The translations under genes and the position numbers were made by a program. From the NCBI RefSeq assembly GCF_039539345.1, contig NZ_BAABCY010000086.1, positions 115,164 to 179,163 of the forward strand: DNA of 64,000 nucleotides, given 5' to 3'. Shown piece after piece: positions 25,979 to 34,628 of the stretch. The stretch comes from Snuella lapsa (GTDB lineage: Bacteria > Bacteroidota > Bacteroidia > Flavobacteriales > Flavobacteriaceae). The notes beneath the pieces are model-generated. The model saw only the letters and a list, made by a program, of their open reading frames with translations, ran no database searches and was not told the origin of the DNA. Position 1 is the first letter of the stretch, and each line of letters opens with the position of its first letter.

Positions 25979-26863
25979 ATGGAAAACAACAAGAGTAACA
26001 TCGGATTAAAAGTAGCCTTAGGGATTGCTGTGGTTTTGTTTCTAGGAACAGGGTTTTATACCATGAGCCTTTACAATAAAAGTAAAGAAGAAAAGAAAGA
26101 GCTTACAGAGCAAAAACAATTGGTTATGAACGACCTAAACGCTATGGCCAAACAGTACGATGAAGCCATAAGTGAAAACGACATTGCCAACCAGAACTTA
26201 ATAGAAGCCAGAGCGAGGATACAAGGATTGATCGATTCCTTAAAAATATCGGAGACAAATGTTAAAAGTTTGTGGCGATACAAACAAAAGTATTCAGCAT
26301 TACAAAAAGAAATGGACGTTTTATTAGCCCAAAACGACTCTTTAAAAGTTGCTAATTCCTATTTAGCAACATCATTGGACAGCACAAGAGTACGTTTGGA
26401 AGAGCGTACTTTATTTACAGATTCTTTACTGGTACAAAATACGGCGTTGGCTGAAGTTGTTGAAAATGCAGCCGTATTATCTACAGTTGGCTTAAAAGGA
26501 TTTGGTGTAATTGAAAGAACCTCTGGAAAATTAATACCAACAGAAAGAGCCAGTCGTACAGATAAAATTAGAGTTTGTTTTACAGTTGCAAAAAATGCAT
26601 TAGTTCAAGCGGGTGATCAAGAGCTTTATGTACAGGTAATTGATCCTAAAAACAACACATTGGGATTAAACGAACAAGTGCAGTTTGATGAAAAAACACT
26701 GAATTATAGCATTATTAGCAAATTTAATTACGAAAATGTAAATCTTAATATTTGTGAATTTGTAACCTCAAAAGGCGATAGTAAATTTGAAAAAGGAAGA
26801 TATGTTGTTAACATTTTTAACGAAAAAGACCTTGTGTCAACATCCGAATTTACCTTGAAGTAA
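25979..26863 (+). CDS. Membrane-anchored coiled-coil protein (unknown function)
   Basis: 294 residues from the ATG at 25979 (MENNKSNIG); a GTG two codons earlier is also in frame. One N-terminal transmembrane helix (about 10-28) is followed by a coiled coil to about 150 (KELTEQKQLVMNDLNAMAKQYDEA, LQKEMDVLLAQNDSLKVANSYLATSL), then a beta-rich C-terminal domain (RTDKIRVCFTVAKNALVQAG...LYVQVIDPKNN). The type recurs in flavobacteria from memory, with no assigned role. A strong terminator follows. Confidence 0.75.
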   Translation: MENNKSNIGLKVALGIAVVLFLGTGFYTMSLYNKSKEEKKELTEQKQLVMNDLNAMAKQYDEAISENDIANQNLIEARARIQGLIDSLKISETNVKSLWRYKQKYSALQKEMDVLLAQNDSLKVANSYLATSLDSTRVRLEERTLFTDSLLVQNTALAEVVENAAVLSTVGLKGFGVIERTSGKLIPTERASRTDKIRVCFTVAKNALVQAGDQELYVQVIDPKNNTLGLNEQVQFDEKTLNYSIISKFNYENVNLNICEFVTSKGDSKFEKGRYVVNIFNEKDLVSTSEFTLK

Positions 26864-26887
26864 TATTTAAATATATGTATATACAAC

Positions 26888-26922
26888 AAAATGCTGCAAG
26901 CTATTACTTGCAGCATTTTTTA
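26888..26922 (+). terminator. Strong hairpin terminator
   Basis: AAAATGCTGCAAG (26888-26900) pairs with CTTGCAGCATTTT (26907-26919), 13-bp stem, T-tract follows. Confidence 0.85.
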
Positions 26923-27035
26923 TTATAAATTTTTTTTAGATATTTTTATTGTTAATAAATCGTTAAATTGTATATTGCACAGGTTTCTTTGAAAAATGAA
27001 AAGAAATTACAACGATTAATAGCTAACCAACCAAC

Positions 27036-27070
27036 TAAAAAAACAGGTAATTTTTATTACCTGTTTTTTT
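27036..27070. terminator. Terminator downstream of fumC
   Basis: AAACAGGTAA (27041-27050) pairs with TTACCTGTTT (27057-27066), A-tract on one side and T-tract on the other. It serves fumC on the minus strand and could act in both directions. Confidence 0.75.
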
Positions 27071-27092
27071 TATATCTCGGGTTGAGCTGTTA

Positions 27093-28490
27093 TTATTTAA
27101 GGCTTCCTACCATATCTTCGGGTTTCACCCAAGCATCGTATTCTTCAGCACTAACATATCCTAAATTAATAGCTTCTTCCTTAAGTGTTGTACCATTTTT
27201 ATGGGCTGTATTGGCAATTTCGGCTGCTTTATAATACCCAATTTTAGTATTTAAAGCCGTTACCAACATTAAGGAATTATTTAAAAGCTTCGTTATAACC
27301 TCGTGGTTAGGCTCAATACCGATAGCACAGTTTACATCAAAGCTAACACAAGCATCACCAATTAATTGCGCAGATTGTAAAACATTTGCAGCCATTACAG
27401 GTTTAAATACATTTAGTTCGTAATGTCCTTGCATACCTCCAACACTTACAGCAACATCATTACCCATAACTTGTGCACAAACCATAGTTAGAGCCTCACA
27501 TTGCGTTGGATTTACCTTTCCTGGCATGATTGAACTACCTGGTTCGTTTGCAGGAATAATAATTTCACCTATCCCACTACGAGGTCCCGATGCCATTAAA
27601 CGAATGTCGTTTGCTATTTTATTTAATGAAACAGCAAGCTGTTTTAAAGCTCCATGGGTTTCTACTAAGGCGTCGTGGGCAGCTAAAGCTTCAAACTTAT
27701 TAGGAGCCGTCACAAATGGAAGCGCCGTAAATTTCGCAATATATTCAGCTACGCGCTTACTATAGCCCTTAGGGGTATTTAAGCCGGTTCCTACCGCTGT
27801 GCCACCCAAAGCGAGTTCACTTAAATGGGGTAAAGTATTCTCTAAAGCTTTTAAGCCATGATCCAGTTGAGCGACATATCCAGAAAGCTCTTGCCCTAAG
27901 GTTAGGGGAGTAGCATCCATTAAATGGGTACGTCCGATTTTAACAACGTTATTAAAGGCTTCCGATTTTTTCTTTAAGGTGTTTCGTAATTGTTTGACGC
28001 CTGGAATAGTAGTCTCTACAATCTTCTTATAAGCAGCGATATGCATTCCTGTAGGGAAGGTATCATTAGACGATTGCGATTTGTTTACATCGTCGTTTGG
28101 CTGGATGGTTCTTTCGCCTTCACCAATAATTTTACCAGCTATTTGATGGGCTCTGTTAGCAATAACTTCATTAACATTCATGTTGCTTTGTGTTCCCGAA
28201 CCTGTTTGCCAAATAACCAATGGAAACTGGTTATCGTGCTTACCTTCTAAAATTTCATCACATACCTGAGCAATTAAATCACGCTTTTCAATAGGAAGGA
28301 CACCAAGTTCACAGTTGGTAAATGCCGCAGCTTTTTTTAAATACGCAAAGCCATAAACTATTTCCAAAGGCATAGAAGCCGCTGGACCTATTTTAAAATT
28401 ATTTCTTGAACGCTCGGTTTGCGCTCCCCAAAGTTTATCGGCAGGTACTTTCACCTCGCCCATAGTATCTTTTTCTATTCTGAAATCCAT
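27093..28490 (-). CDS. fumC: Fumarate hydratase class II
   Basis: 465 residues, the usual class II fumarase size. Interconverts fumarate and malate in the TCA cycle, iron-independent. Signature GSSIMPGKVNP and the segments KLWGAQTERSRNNF, SSNDTFPT, GRTHLMDATPLTLGQE and LALGGTAVGTGLN are all intact. The N-terminus MDFRIEKDTMGEVKVP is typical. A -7-like box (TAACTTTG, 28523-28516) precedes it; a terminator follows. Confidence 0.97.
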   Translation of the reverse strand: MDFRIEKDTMGEVKVPADKLWGAQTERSRNNFKIGPAASMPLEIVYGFAYLKKAAAFTNCELGVLPIEKRDLIAQVCDEILEGKHDNQFPLVIWQTGSGTQSNMNVNEVIANRAHQIAGKIIGEGERTIQPNDDVNKSQSSNDTFPTGMHIAAYKKIVETTIPGVKQLRNTLKKKSEAFNNVVKIGRTHLMDATPLTLGQELSGYVAQLDHGLKALENTLPHLSELALGGTAVGTGLNTPKGYSKRVAEYIAKFTALPFVTAPNKFEALAAHDALVETHGALKQLAVSLNKIANDIRLMASGPRSGIGEIIIPANEPGSSIMPGKVNPTQCEALTMVCAQVMGNDVAVSVGGMQGHYELNVFKPVMAANVLQSAQLIGDACVSFDVNCAIGIEPNHEVITKLLNNSLMLVTALNTKIGYYKAAEIANTAHKNGTTLKEEAINLGYVSAEEYDAWVKPEDMVGSLK

Positions 28491-28515
28491 GATAATTATG
28501 ATTTATTTTAAGTCA

Positions 28516-28523
28516 CAAAGTTA
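28516..28523 (-). promoter_or_regulatory. Probable -7 box (TAACTTTG) of fumC
   Basis: Exact TAnnTTTG match on the minus strand, 25 bp upstream of the fumC ATG. Confidence 0.5.
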
Positions 28524-28580
28524 ACTGTTTTGTGTGTTTTTTATGAGTATTAAATAGAGATTTTAAAAGAAATTTCAACA

Positions 28581-28612
28581 TTTGTATAAGACCCGAAATT
28601 GGAGTAACTTTG
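28581..28612 (+). promoter_or_regulatory. Flavobacterial promoter of the peroxiredoxin gene
   Basis: TTTG (28581-28584), 20-bp spacer, TAACTTTG (28605-28612); the ATG is 64 bp downstream of the box. Close match to the -33/-7 consensus. Confidence 0.65.
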
Positions 28613-28675
28613 ATACAAGTTGGAATCAGAATACTCTGATAGAATAGTTTAAAAAATTAATAAAAACAAATAATC

Positions 28676-29317
28676 ATGGCAGCAATTAGATTAGGAGACG
28701 TAGCCCCGAATTTCACAGCAATGTCCACCGAAGGAGAAATTAATTTTCACGACTGGCTAGGTGATGGTTGGGGTGTGTTATTCTCACATCCGGCCGATTA
28801 CACTCCAGTTTGCACAACCGAATTGGGCACAGTAGCAAAATACAAAGCAGAATTCGATAAACGCAATGTAAAAGTTGTAGCATTAAGTGTTGATGGTTTA
28901 GAATCACATCATGGTTGGGTTAACGATATTAACGAAACACAGAATACAACCGTTAATTTTCCAATTATAGCTGATGAGGACAGAAAGGTGTCAGAGCTTT
29001 ACGATATGATTCATCCAAATGCAGATAGTAATGCAACCGTAAGATCCGTTTTTGTTATTGGTGACGATAAAAAAGTAAAACTAACAATTACCTATCCAGC
29101 ATCAACAGGAAGAAATTTTGATGAATTGTTGCGAGTTATCGATTCGCTTCAATTAACAGCATACCATAAAGTTGCAACGCCTGCTAATTGGAATAATGGA
29201 GACGAATGCGTTGTGGTTCCAGCAGTTACGAATGAAGAAATCCCTGCGCTTTTTCCAAAGGGCTATAAAGAAATCAAACCTTATTTACGCATGACGCCAC
29301 AGCCTAACTTAAATTAG
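28676..29317 (+). CDS. Peroxiredoxin, 1-Cys (Prx6) type
   Basis: 213 residues. Thiol peroxidase that reduces hydrogen peroxide and alkyl hydroperoxides. Peroxidatic Cys46 lies in HPADYTPVCTTELG. The long C-terminal domain (GRNFDELLRVIDSLQLTAYHKVATPANW) and overall size fit the Prx6 group, which often lacks a resolving Cys. There is a second Cys in GDECVVVP, so the resolving chemistry is open. Has its own promoter; not in an operon. Confidence 0.93.
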   Translation: MAAIRLGDVAPNFTAMSTEGEINFHDWLGDGWGVLFSHPADYTPVCTTELGTVAKYKAEFDKRNVKVVALSVDGLESHHGWVNDINETQNTTVNFPIIADEDRKVSELYDMIHPNADSNATVRSVFVIGDDKKVKLTITYPASTGRNFDELLRVIDSLQLTAYHKVATPANWNNGDECVVVPAVTNEEIPALFPKGYKEIKPYLRMTPQPNLN

Positions 29318-29348
29318 TAAAACCTATTAATAAATCTTAGTTTTTGTA

Positions 29349-29379
29349 TTGTAAAAGAGAATGCTTTACATTATCTTTG
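29349..29379 (+). promoter_or_regulatory. Flavobacterial promoter of the 57-aa membrane protein gene
   Basis: TTG (29349-29351), 20-bp spacer, TATCTTTG (29372-29379), followed 30 bp later by the ATG at 29409. Confidence 0.65.
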
Positions 29380-29408
29380 CAAAAGATTTTTAAAAGACAC
29401 TTACAATT

Positions 29409-29582
29409 ATGTTCGAATTTGACCAGTACTTAGGATTTTTAGCTTTCTTAACCATTCTTACCATTGGTTTTTGGTTAATGATATTTTTGTTAACATTTGT
29501 AATTCCTTATTGGATTGGAGGTTCTTTAATCGAAAGAATTAAAGAAATAAGAGCTGAAAAAAAGGCGAAACGAGAAGCATAA
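29409..29582 (+). CDS. Small membrane protein (57 aa)
   Basis: 57 residues: MFEFDQYLGFLAFLTILT, a hydrophobic core to about residue 38, then a basic tail ending RAEKKAKREA. One long or two short membrane helices. The combination of a near-ideal promoter 30 bp upstream and a hairpin terminator 30 bp downstream makes a complete small transcription unit, which argues strongly that this short ORF is real. Function unknown. Confidence 0.7.
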   Translation: MFEFDQYLGFLAFLTILTIGFWLMIFLLTFVIPYWIGGSLIERIKEIRAEKKAKREA

Positions 29583-29611
29583 GAACAGATACAGTTTATA
29601 ATATAAATGAA

Positions 29612-29637
29612 GGAAGCTATTTTAGCTTCCTTTTTTT
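29612..29637 (+). terminator. Terminator after the 57-aa gene
   Basis: GGAAGCTA (29612-29619) pairs with TAGCTTCC (29623-29630), followed by seven T. Confidence 0.8.
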
Positions 29638-29685
29638 GTTATATCTTTTCTGATTATTTAGTAAATCAAACTAACATATAACACT

Positions 29686-30252
29686 TTGCAATTAAACAAA
29701 CAACGCATCTATAAGTTCGCAAAAGGAAAGAACGTATTGGTTCTATTCGTTGTAACAAATAGTGTTTATGCAATCATGCTATTGCATACAATACCCCGAG
29801 TCATGCAATTTTCTAACGGAATGAAATTATTGGATATGATGCCTAGCGGCTATACACCGGAGTATGTTAGCAAACTCTTTGCAACTCTAGGCCATGAAGG
29901 TAGAAGGTTATATTTATGGAATCAAATTCCAATCGACATGGTTTATCCTTTTTTATTTGGTATTTGTTATTCATTACTACTAATATATTTTTTTAAAAAG
30001 ATAAATCGACTGAATTCCAAAATATTATATTTAGGCATACTTCCTATTATTGCTGGCATAGCCGATTATACAGAGAATTTTGGCATTATTACAATGTTAA
30101 ATACAACTCCCGAGAATATACAGACCATTGCACAGTTAACAAATGTGTTTACACTTATAAAAAGCATTGCTTCAACTATTTATTTTGTTATATTATTGGT
30201 AACAATCATAGTCTTACTGGCTAAAAAAATGAAAAAACGGATCTCCAAATAA
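29686..30252 (+). CDS. Four-helix membrane protein
   Basis: 188 residues with hydrophobic helices at about 15-34, 83-103, 113-130 and 155-180. The only start that keeps the first helix is the TTG at 29686 (MQLNKQRIYKF); the next in-frame ATG would cut into helix 1, so the exact start is uncertain. It is 9 bp upstream of the Crp/Fnr regulator gene and probably co-transcribed. Function unknown. Confidence 0.65.
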   Translation: MQLNKQRIYKFAKGKNVLVLFVVTNSVYAIMLLHTIPRVMQFSNGMKLLDMMPSGYTPEYVSKLFATLGHEGRRLYLWNQIPIDMVYPFLFGICYSLLLIYFFKKINRLNSKILYLGILPIIAGIADYTENFGIITMLNTTPENIQTIAQLTNVFTLIKSIASTIYFVILLVTIIVLLAKKMKKRISK

Positions 30253-30261
30253 AATTGACTT

Positions 30262-30849
30262 ATGACCATTGAACCCTTATTGGAATATATAAGAAACTAT
30301 ATCGATTTGTCAATCGAAGAGGAAGACATATTGGCTTCTAAAGTTGTTTTAAGAAAATATCTCAAAGGACAGTATATTGTGCAACAAGGCGATATATGCC
30401 AGTATGAATGTTTTGTGTTATCGGGTTGCACAAAAACTTTTTATGTAGATGAAGAAGGGCAGGAGCACATTGTTATGTTTTCAATAGAAGATTGGTGGAC
30501 ATCCGACATGGGGAGTTTTATTACGCAAACACCTGCTGATTTTAATATACAGTGTTTGGAAAACACCGAACTTGTCTTATTTCCCTACAATGAAATAGAA
30601 TCACTATATAAAGAAATCCCAAAGCTAGAGCGTTTTTTTAGACAAATAATAGAGAAAGCCTTTGTTGCTTCCCAAAAACGCCTAGTCAGAAGTTTTAGCC
30701 TTTCTGCCAAAGAACAATACCTTTACTTTAGAGAGCAATACCCACAAATTGAACAACGCATTCCTCAATATATGGTAGCTTCGTATCTTGGCATTACCAA
30801 AGAGTTCTTAAGTAAAATTAAGAGCCAGCTTACTTTTAATCAAAAATAA
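30262..30849 (+). CDS. Crp/Fnr family transcriptional regulator
   Basis: 195 residues. Cyclic-nucleotide-binding-type beta-roll (VVLRKYLKGQYIVQQGDICQYECFVLSGCTKTFYVDEEGQEHIVMFSIEDWW) is followed by a C-terminal helix-turn-helix-like IPQYMVASYLGITKEFLSKIKSQL. This short form is common in Bacteroidota and often has a degenerate effector pocket. It follows the four-helix membrane protein gene by 9 bp and is followed by yceI, with two copies of a 12-bp direct repeat in between. Confidence 0.88.
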   Translation: MTIEPLLEYIRNYIDLSIEEEDILASKVVLRKYLKGQYIVQQGDICQYECFVLSGCTKTFYVDEEGQEHIVMFSIEDWWTSDMGSFITQTPADFNIQCLENTELVLFPYNEIESLYKEIPKLERFFRQIIEKAFVASQKRLVRSFSLSAKEQYLYFREQYPQIEQRIPQYMVASYLGITKEFLSKIKSQLTFNQK

Positions 30850-30852
30850 TGT

Positions 30853-30887
30853 TAATCTAGTTTAACATTATTTTATAATCTAGTTTA
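30853..30887. promoter_or_regulatory. Tandem 12-bp direct repeats, operator-like
   Basis: TAATCTAGTTTA at 30853-30864 and 30876-30887; start-to-start spacing is 23 bp, about two helical turns. Located between the Crp/Fnr regulator and yceI; a possible binding site for that regulator. Confidence 0.45.
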
Positions 30888-30958
30888 TTTTCTTACCAAA
30901 ATTTGTTCAAGATATTTGTACTGTAATTTCAATAAAGAAAACGTATAAAAACAAACAC

Positions 30959-31537
30959 ATGAAAAACGCAATTAAAAAATTAGTTATCGCAACAATTGTT
31001 GCTTTTGTAACTTTCTCTTTCACTACTATTGATGGAGAAAAAAAAGAAATTAAAATTGAAAATAGTAAAGTAGTCTGGAAAGGTTATAAAGTTACCGGAT
31101 CGCACGAAGGTACTATAGCAATAAAATCTGGCTTTTTAACCTTTGATAATGAAACCTTAACCGGTGGTGAGTTTGTTATTGACATGACATCAATTAACAC
31201 TACGGATATGCAAGGGGAGTATAAAGGAAAACTGGATGGTCACTTAAAGTCGGATGATTTCTTTGGTGTTGCCAACCATCCAACAGCAAAATTAGTATTT
31301 ACCAAGGTTAAGGCTACTAGTAAAAATGCCTATAATGTTAAGGGTGATTTAACGATAAAAGGAAAAACACATCCTGTAACATTTAATATGTCTGTTTACG
31401 GAAACAAAGCAACAGCTTCATTAAAAATCGATCGCACCAAGTATGGCATTGAATATAAATCGGCTAGTTTTTTTGAGAGTTTAAAAGACAAAGCTATTTA
31501 TGACGAGTTTGATATTGTATCAGATTTGCAATTTTAG
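30959..31537 (+). CDS. YceI family protein
   Basis: 192 residues. A signal peptide (KKLVIATIVAFVTFSFTTIDG) precedes a lipocalin-like YceI domain: SKVVWKGYKVTGSHEGTIAIKSG, DMTSINTTDM, LKSDDFFGVANHPTAKLVFTKV, GDLTIKGKTHPVTF, KIDRTKYGI. YceI proteins bind isoprenoid-type lipids in the periplasm. A large hairpin terminator follows. Confidence 0.92.
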   Translation: MKNAIKKLVIATIVAFVTFSFTTIDGEKKEIKIENSKVVWKGYKVTGSHEGTIAIKSGFLTFDNETLTGGEFVIDMTSINTTDMQGEYKGKLDGHLKSDDFFGVANHPTAKLVFTKVKATSKNAYNVKGDLTIKGKTHPVTFNMSVYGNKATASLKIDRTKYGIEYKSASFFESLKDKAIYDEFDIVSDLQF

Positions 31538-31560
31538 CCATAGAAAAATGATAGCATATA

Positions 31561-31627
31561 AATGAGGTCTGAAAAGTGTCATCCTGAATGACAAAACAAA
31601 TCACTTTTCAGACCTTCATTTTTTTAT
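31561..31627. terminator. Large bidirectional hairpin terminator
   Basis: GAGGTCTGAAAAGTG pairs with CACTTTTCAGACCTTC across 31564-31618, with a small inner hairpin (TCATCCTGAATGA) and T-tract. It separates yceI from the convergent minus-strand operon. Confidence 0.8.
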
Positions 31628-32481
31628 TATAATTCATGTACGAGTGTAGAACATGTAACTGTTTTCGAAATAATTTTTAAATCGAATAATTGTTGCTGGG
31701 CACTTTTAAGGGTGTCTTCGGTAATCAACTCTTGGGACCATTCCGTTAATGACAACCATTCCCTAACATCTTCTAACTGCTGGTCATAAGTATTTGCTAT
31801 AATTGTGTCTATGTTGGGTATAGACTTAAACTGGATAGTCGCTTGGTTAATAACCTTCAAGATAGTTTTTAATTCAGGCGTACAACTTTCAATAATATCT
31901 TTTCTTGCAGCAATTACAAAACAGGGCCATGGTGACGGACAATTCCCTATTCGTCTAAAAACCACCTTATCGACCAAAGGCTTAGTCATAAATTTTTCCC
32001 ATAAAAAGTAATCTGCTTTAGCAGAAGTAAGTGCAGCAACAGCCCCGTCCAGATCGTTTATAACTTCAAATTTAAGATCGTTTTTTAAATCCCAATCGTG
32101 ATTTTTAGCATTTATATAGCTCATTAAATGCGATCCTGAACCATAACGGCTAATGGCTGCTTTGGTGCCTTTTAAATCTGAAACTTCCTTATATAAAGAA
32201 TTATTCGAAACATGAACCCCCCAGTTAAGGGGCGTTTGAACATAAGTCTGAATAATTTTTGATTGATTTCCATCAATAATAGCTTTAATAATACCTTCTG
32301 TTAGTATAACAGCTACATCAATTTTTTTTTCTTTTAGGGCATTACACATAGCACCTGTACCACTTGGAAAATCATGCCAGCTCAAATCGACGCCCTCTTT
32401 TTTATAGAGATCATCTTGTAGTGTTAAATGCCAGGCTAAATTAAAATGTTCTGGTACACCTCCAATATTAATCTGTTTCAT
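31627..32481 (-). CDS. SBP-like protein without signal peptide
   Basis: 284 residues with the fold signs of a periplasmic-binding-protein type 2 (SsuA/THI5-like): INIGGVPEHFNLAWHLTLQDDLYKKEGVDLSWHDFPSGTGAMCNAL, DVAVILTEG, SDLKGTKAAISRYGSGSHLM. There is no signal peptide, lipobox or neighbouring ABC transporter, so it is probably cytoplasmic and may be an enzyme (THI5-like) or a sensor. It is last in a minus-strand run, 15 bp after the nucleoside phosphorylase gene. Confidence 0.7.
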   Translation of the reverse strand: MKQINIGGVPEHFNLAWHLTLQDDLYKKEGVDLSWHDFPSGTGAMCNALKEKKIDVAVILTEGIIKAIIDGNQSKIIQTYVQTPLNWGVHVSNNSLYKEVSDLKGTKAAISRYGSGSHLMSYINAKNHDWDLKNDLKFEVINDLDGAVAALTSAKADYFLWEKFMTKPLVDKVVFRRIGNCPSPWPCFVIAARKDIIESCTPELKTILKVINQATIQFKSIPNIDTIIANTYDQQLEDVREWLSLTEWSQELITEDTLKSAQQQLFDLKIISKTVTCSTLVHEL

Positions 32482-32496
32482 ACGTCTAAATTTTAA

Positions 32497-33360
32497 TTAC
32501 AACCGGTCTAACGTATATACAATAAGATCGTCTATGACTTTTTCCGATTGCCTACTAAATGTACCATTTGTTCGGTTTGCTAGAATCGCATTTAAGGACA
32601 CAGCCCGGTGCCCTAATAGCTTAGCCAACCCATAAATGGCAGATGTTTCCATTTCCATGTTCGTGATTCGAAGACCTTCTATATTAAAAGTTTCAAACTT
32701 TGTATTCAATTCCGGGTCTTGTAGAGCTAACCGCAATATGCGTCCTTGAGGGCCATAAAAACCACTTGATGTAACAGTGATACCTTTATAAATAGTGAAA
32801 CTATCAAATTTATCCTTTAAAGTGTCATTTGCCTTTATAAATAAGGGAGTAGCCTTGTTTCTTTGCCAGCTTGTATGTTGAACAAAAGCCTTTTTGAGTT
32901 TGTTTTGACATTGGGAAACAATATTATAAGCATGTAACATGCCCGTTGTATCTAAACCATAAGTACTTAAAAGAAACGAGTTAACAGGAATCTCTTTTTG
33001 AATGGCACCAGAAGTACCAATTCGTATAATATCCAGACGTGTTAAATTCTTTTTAATCTCTCTTGTTGCGAAATCAATATTTACCAATGCATCGAGTTCG
33101 TTTAAAACAATATCAATGTTATCCACCCCAATTCCGGTAGATATTACAGAAATACGTTTACCTTGATAAATGCCTGTTTGGGTTTTAAACTCTCGTTTTT
33201 GAATTGTAAACTCGATTGCATCAAAATGTTTTGTTATTTTGTCTACTCGATTTTGGTCACCTACAAGTAGAACAGTTGTAGCTACATGCTCTGGTTTTAA
33301 ATTTAAGTGATAGATGCTTCCATCAGGATTTAAAATAAGTTCAGACTGTTTAATCAACAT
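32497..33360 (-). CDS. Nucleoside phosphorylase (uridine phosphorylase-like)
   Basis: 287 residues of the NP-I family: HVATTVLLVGDQNRVDKI (phosphate-binding N-terminus), ISTGIGVDNIDIVLNEL, IRIGTSGAIQ, and NMEMETSAIYGLAKLLGHRAVSLNAILANR, which holds the ribose-binding M-E-x-E motif. Cleaves nucleosides with phosphate to base and ribose-1-phosphate. Overlaps the DUF1835-like gene by 11 bp, so translational coupling is likely. Confidence 0.88.
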   Translation of the reverse strand: MLIKQSELILNPDGSIYHLNLKPEHVATTVLLVGDQNRVDKITKHFDAIEFTIQKREFKTQTGIYQGKRISVISTGIGVDNIDIVLNELDALVNIDFATREIKKNLTRLDIIRIGTSGAIQKEIPVNSFLLSTYGLDTTGMLHAYNIVSQCQNKLKKAFVQHTSWQRNKATPLFIKANDTLKDKFDSFTIYKGITVTSSGFYGPQGRILRLALQDPELNTKFETFNIEGLRITNMEMETSAIYGLAKLLGHRAVSLNAILANRTNGTFSRQSEKVIDDLIVYTLDRL

Positions 33361-34291
33361 CTATGGGCTGTTTTACTAATTTGTTAAGAGGCTTACTAAA
33401 CCTAAAATCCCTTTTCTTTACACCGCCAAAAAACATGTTATCAGCAATATTATTATAAAAACTATGATGCCCCAGTAGTGCTTCATGACCAGACCTGTTT
33501 AAGTTTAGACGTTCTTCGTTTTCTGTAAAGAAAAAACTTAAATTATCAATAATTCTGGCTAGCTGAAGATCACCAAAGCCATAATAGCCTTGATAGTTAA
33601 TAGCATAACCTAATAAATGATGCTTTGATTTTATTGGGTGATCGCGCACTAGTTTTAAAATATTCTCTTCCAAAGTAGTCAAACCACTTTTGCTATCTGG
33701 AAACCGTTTTAGGTGTGCTTTTAAACAGTTGCTTAAATATTTAAAGGATGATGCTGTTACTATATAGGGCTTAAGTAAATTATGGTCTTTTCCGCAATAA
33801 ATTCTCCAAATAGTTTTTGCTAAATCAATATCCTCTCTCTTAAGTTTTGTTCTTTCTTTATAATGAGTTGTTAACTGCTTTGGAGTAAGTTCAGACAGGC
33901 CTTTTAAATTCTTGCTTTCTTCAATTCTACCACTGCATATCAAATATATAGGATGCTCTATCTTTTTTTCGTTTAGAAGATTTATAACAGCGATCATATT
34001 TATATGGCAAAACAAATCGTATTCAAACCAAAGGTTAATTTCGGTAAACATCTCTGGATGATTCAGCTTATCTATTTCCCGTAAAATTTTTTTGTAATCC
34101 AGATCGATCTCATAAAAGTCCTTAAAAAAAGAAGACCTTAGGGATAAAAAGTCTTTAGAATATATCGATTCTAATGTAGGCCCCTCACATAACATTTCTT
34201 CCCAAGTAAGTTTTTCACCAACAATACCTAAATCGTTTAGGTAATTGGTTAGAACTGTCCCATTGGTAATATGCAATGCATGTGTGTCCAT
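33350..34291 (-). CDS. DUF1835 domain-containing protein
   Basis: 313 residues. The N-terminal HITNGTVLTNYLNDLGIVGEKLTWEEMLCEGPT matches my memory of DUF1835; a helical C-terminal half follows, with a winged-helix-like segment (LLGYAINYQGYYGFGDLQLARIIDNL). The biochemical role is unknown. In an operon: 3 bp after the SUI1-like gene, overlapping the phosphorylase gene by 11 bp. Confidence 0.75.
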   Translation of the reverse strand: MDTHALHITNGTVLTNYLNDLGIVGEKLTWEEMLCEGPTLESIYSKDFLSLRSSFFKDFYEIDLDYKKILREIDKLNHPEMFTEINLWFEYDLFCHINMIAVINLLNEKKIEHPIYLICSGRIEESKNLKGLSELTPKQLTTHYKERTKLKREDIDLAKTIWRIYCGKDHNLLKPYIVTASSFKYLSNCLKAHLKRFPDSKSGLTTLEENILKLVRDHPIKSKHHLLGYAINYQGYYGFGDLQLARIIDNLSFFFTENEERLNLNRSGHEALLGHHSFYNNIADNMFFGGVKKRDFRFSKPLNKLVKQPIDVD

Positions 34292-34294
34292 AAT

Positions 34295-34624
34295 TTAACC
34301 TCCAACACGCTTAACCTTAAAGCCTTTGTCTTTTAATATTTGCATGATCTTATCGCGATAATCACCTTGAATGATAATTTTATCGTCCTTAAAACTCCCA
34401 CCAACACTTAATCGTATTTTGATATCTTTAGCCAAAGCCTTAAAATCTTCGGTGGCTCCAGTGTAACCTTCAAGTATGGTGATAGGTTTTCCCTTTCGCT
34501 TTTCATATTTACAAATTATGGGGTCGTCTTGTATCCATAAATTATCGGCTTCTTGCTGTTCTTTTTCCGAGTCATCAGACACATGATCTGGAAATAAATG
34601 CTTAAGTTGATCTTGTAAATCCAT
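34295..34624 (-). CDS. eIF1/SUI1-like translation factor (YciH-type)
   Basis: 109 residues. C-terminal SUI1 domain: KPITILEGYTGATEDFKALAKDIKIRLSVGGSFKDDKIIIQGDYRDKIMQILKDKGF ending VKRVGG. Bacterial YciH-like members resemble eukaryotic eIF1 and can influence start-site selection. The N-terminal 35 residues are acidic. Lies 4 bp after the oxygenase gene stop and 3 bp before the DUF1835 gene. Confidence 0.9.
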   Translation of the reverse strand: MDLQDQLKHLFPDHVSDDSEKEQQEADNLWIQDDPIICKYEKRKGKPITILEGYTGATEDFKALAKDIKIRLSVGGSFKDDKIIIQGDYRDKIMQILKDKGFKVKRVGG

Positions 34625-34628
34625 AATA

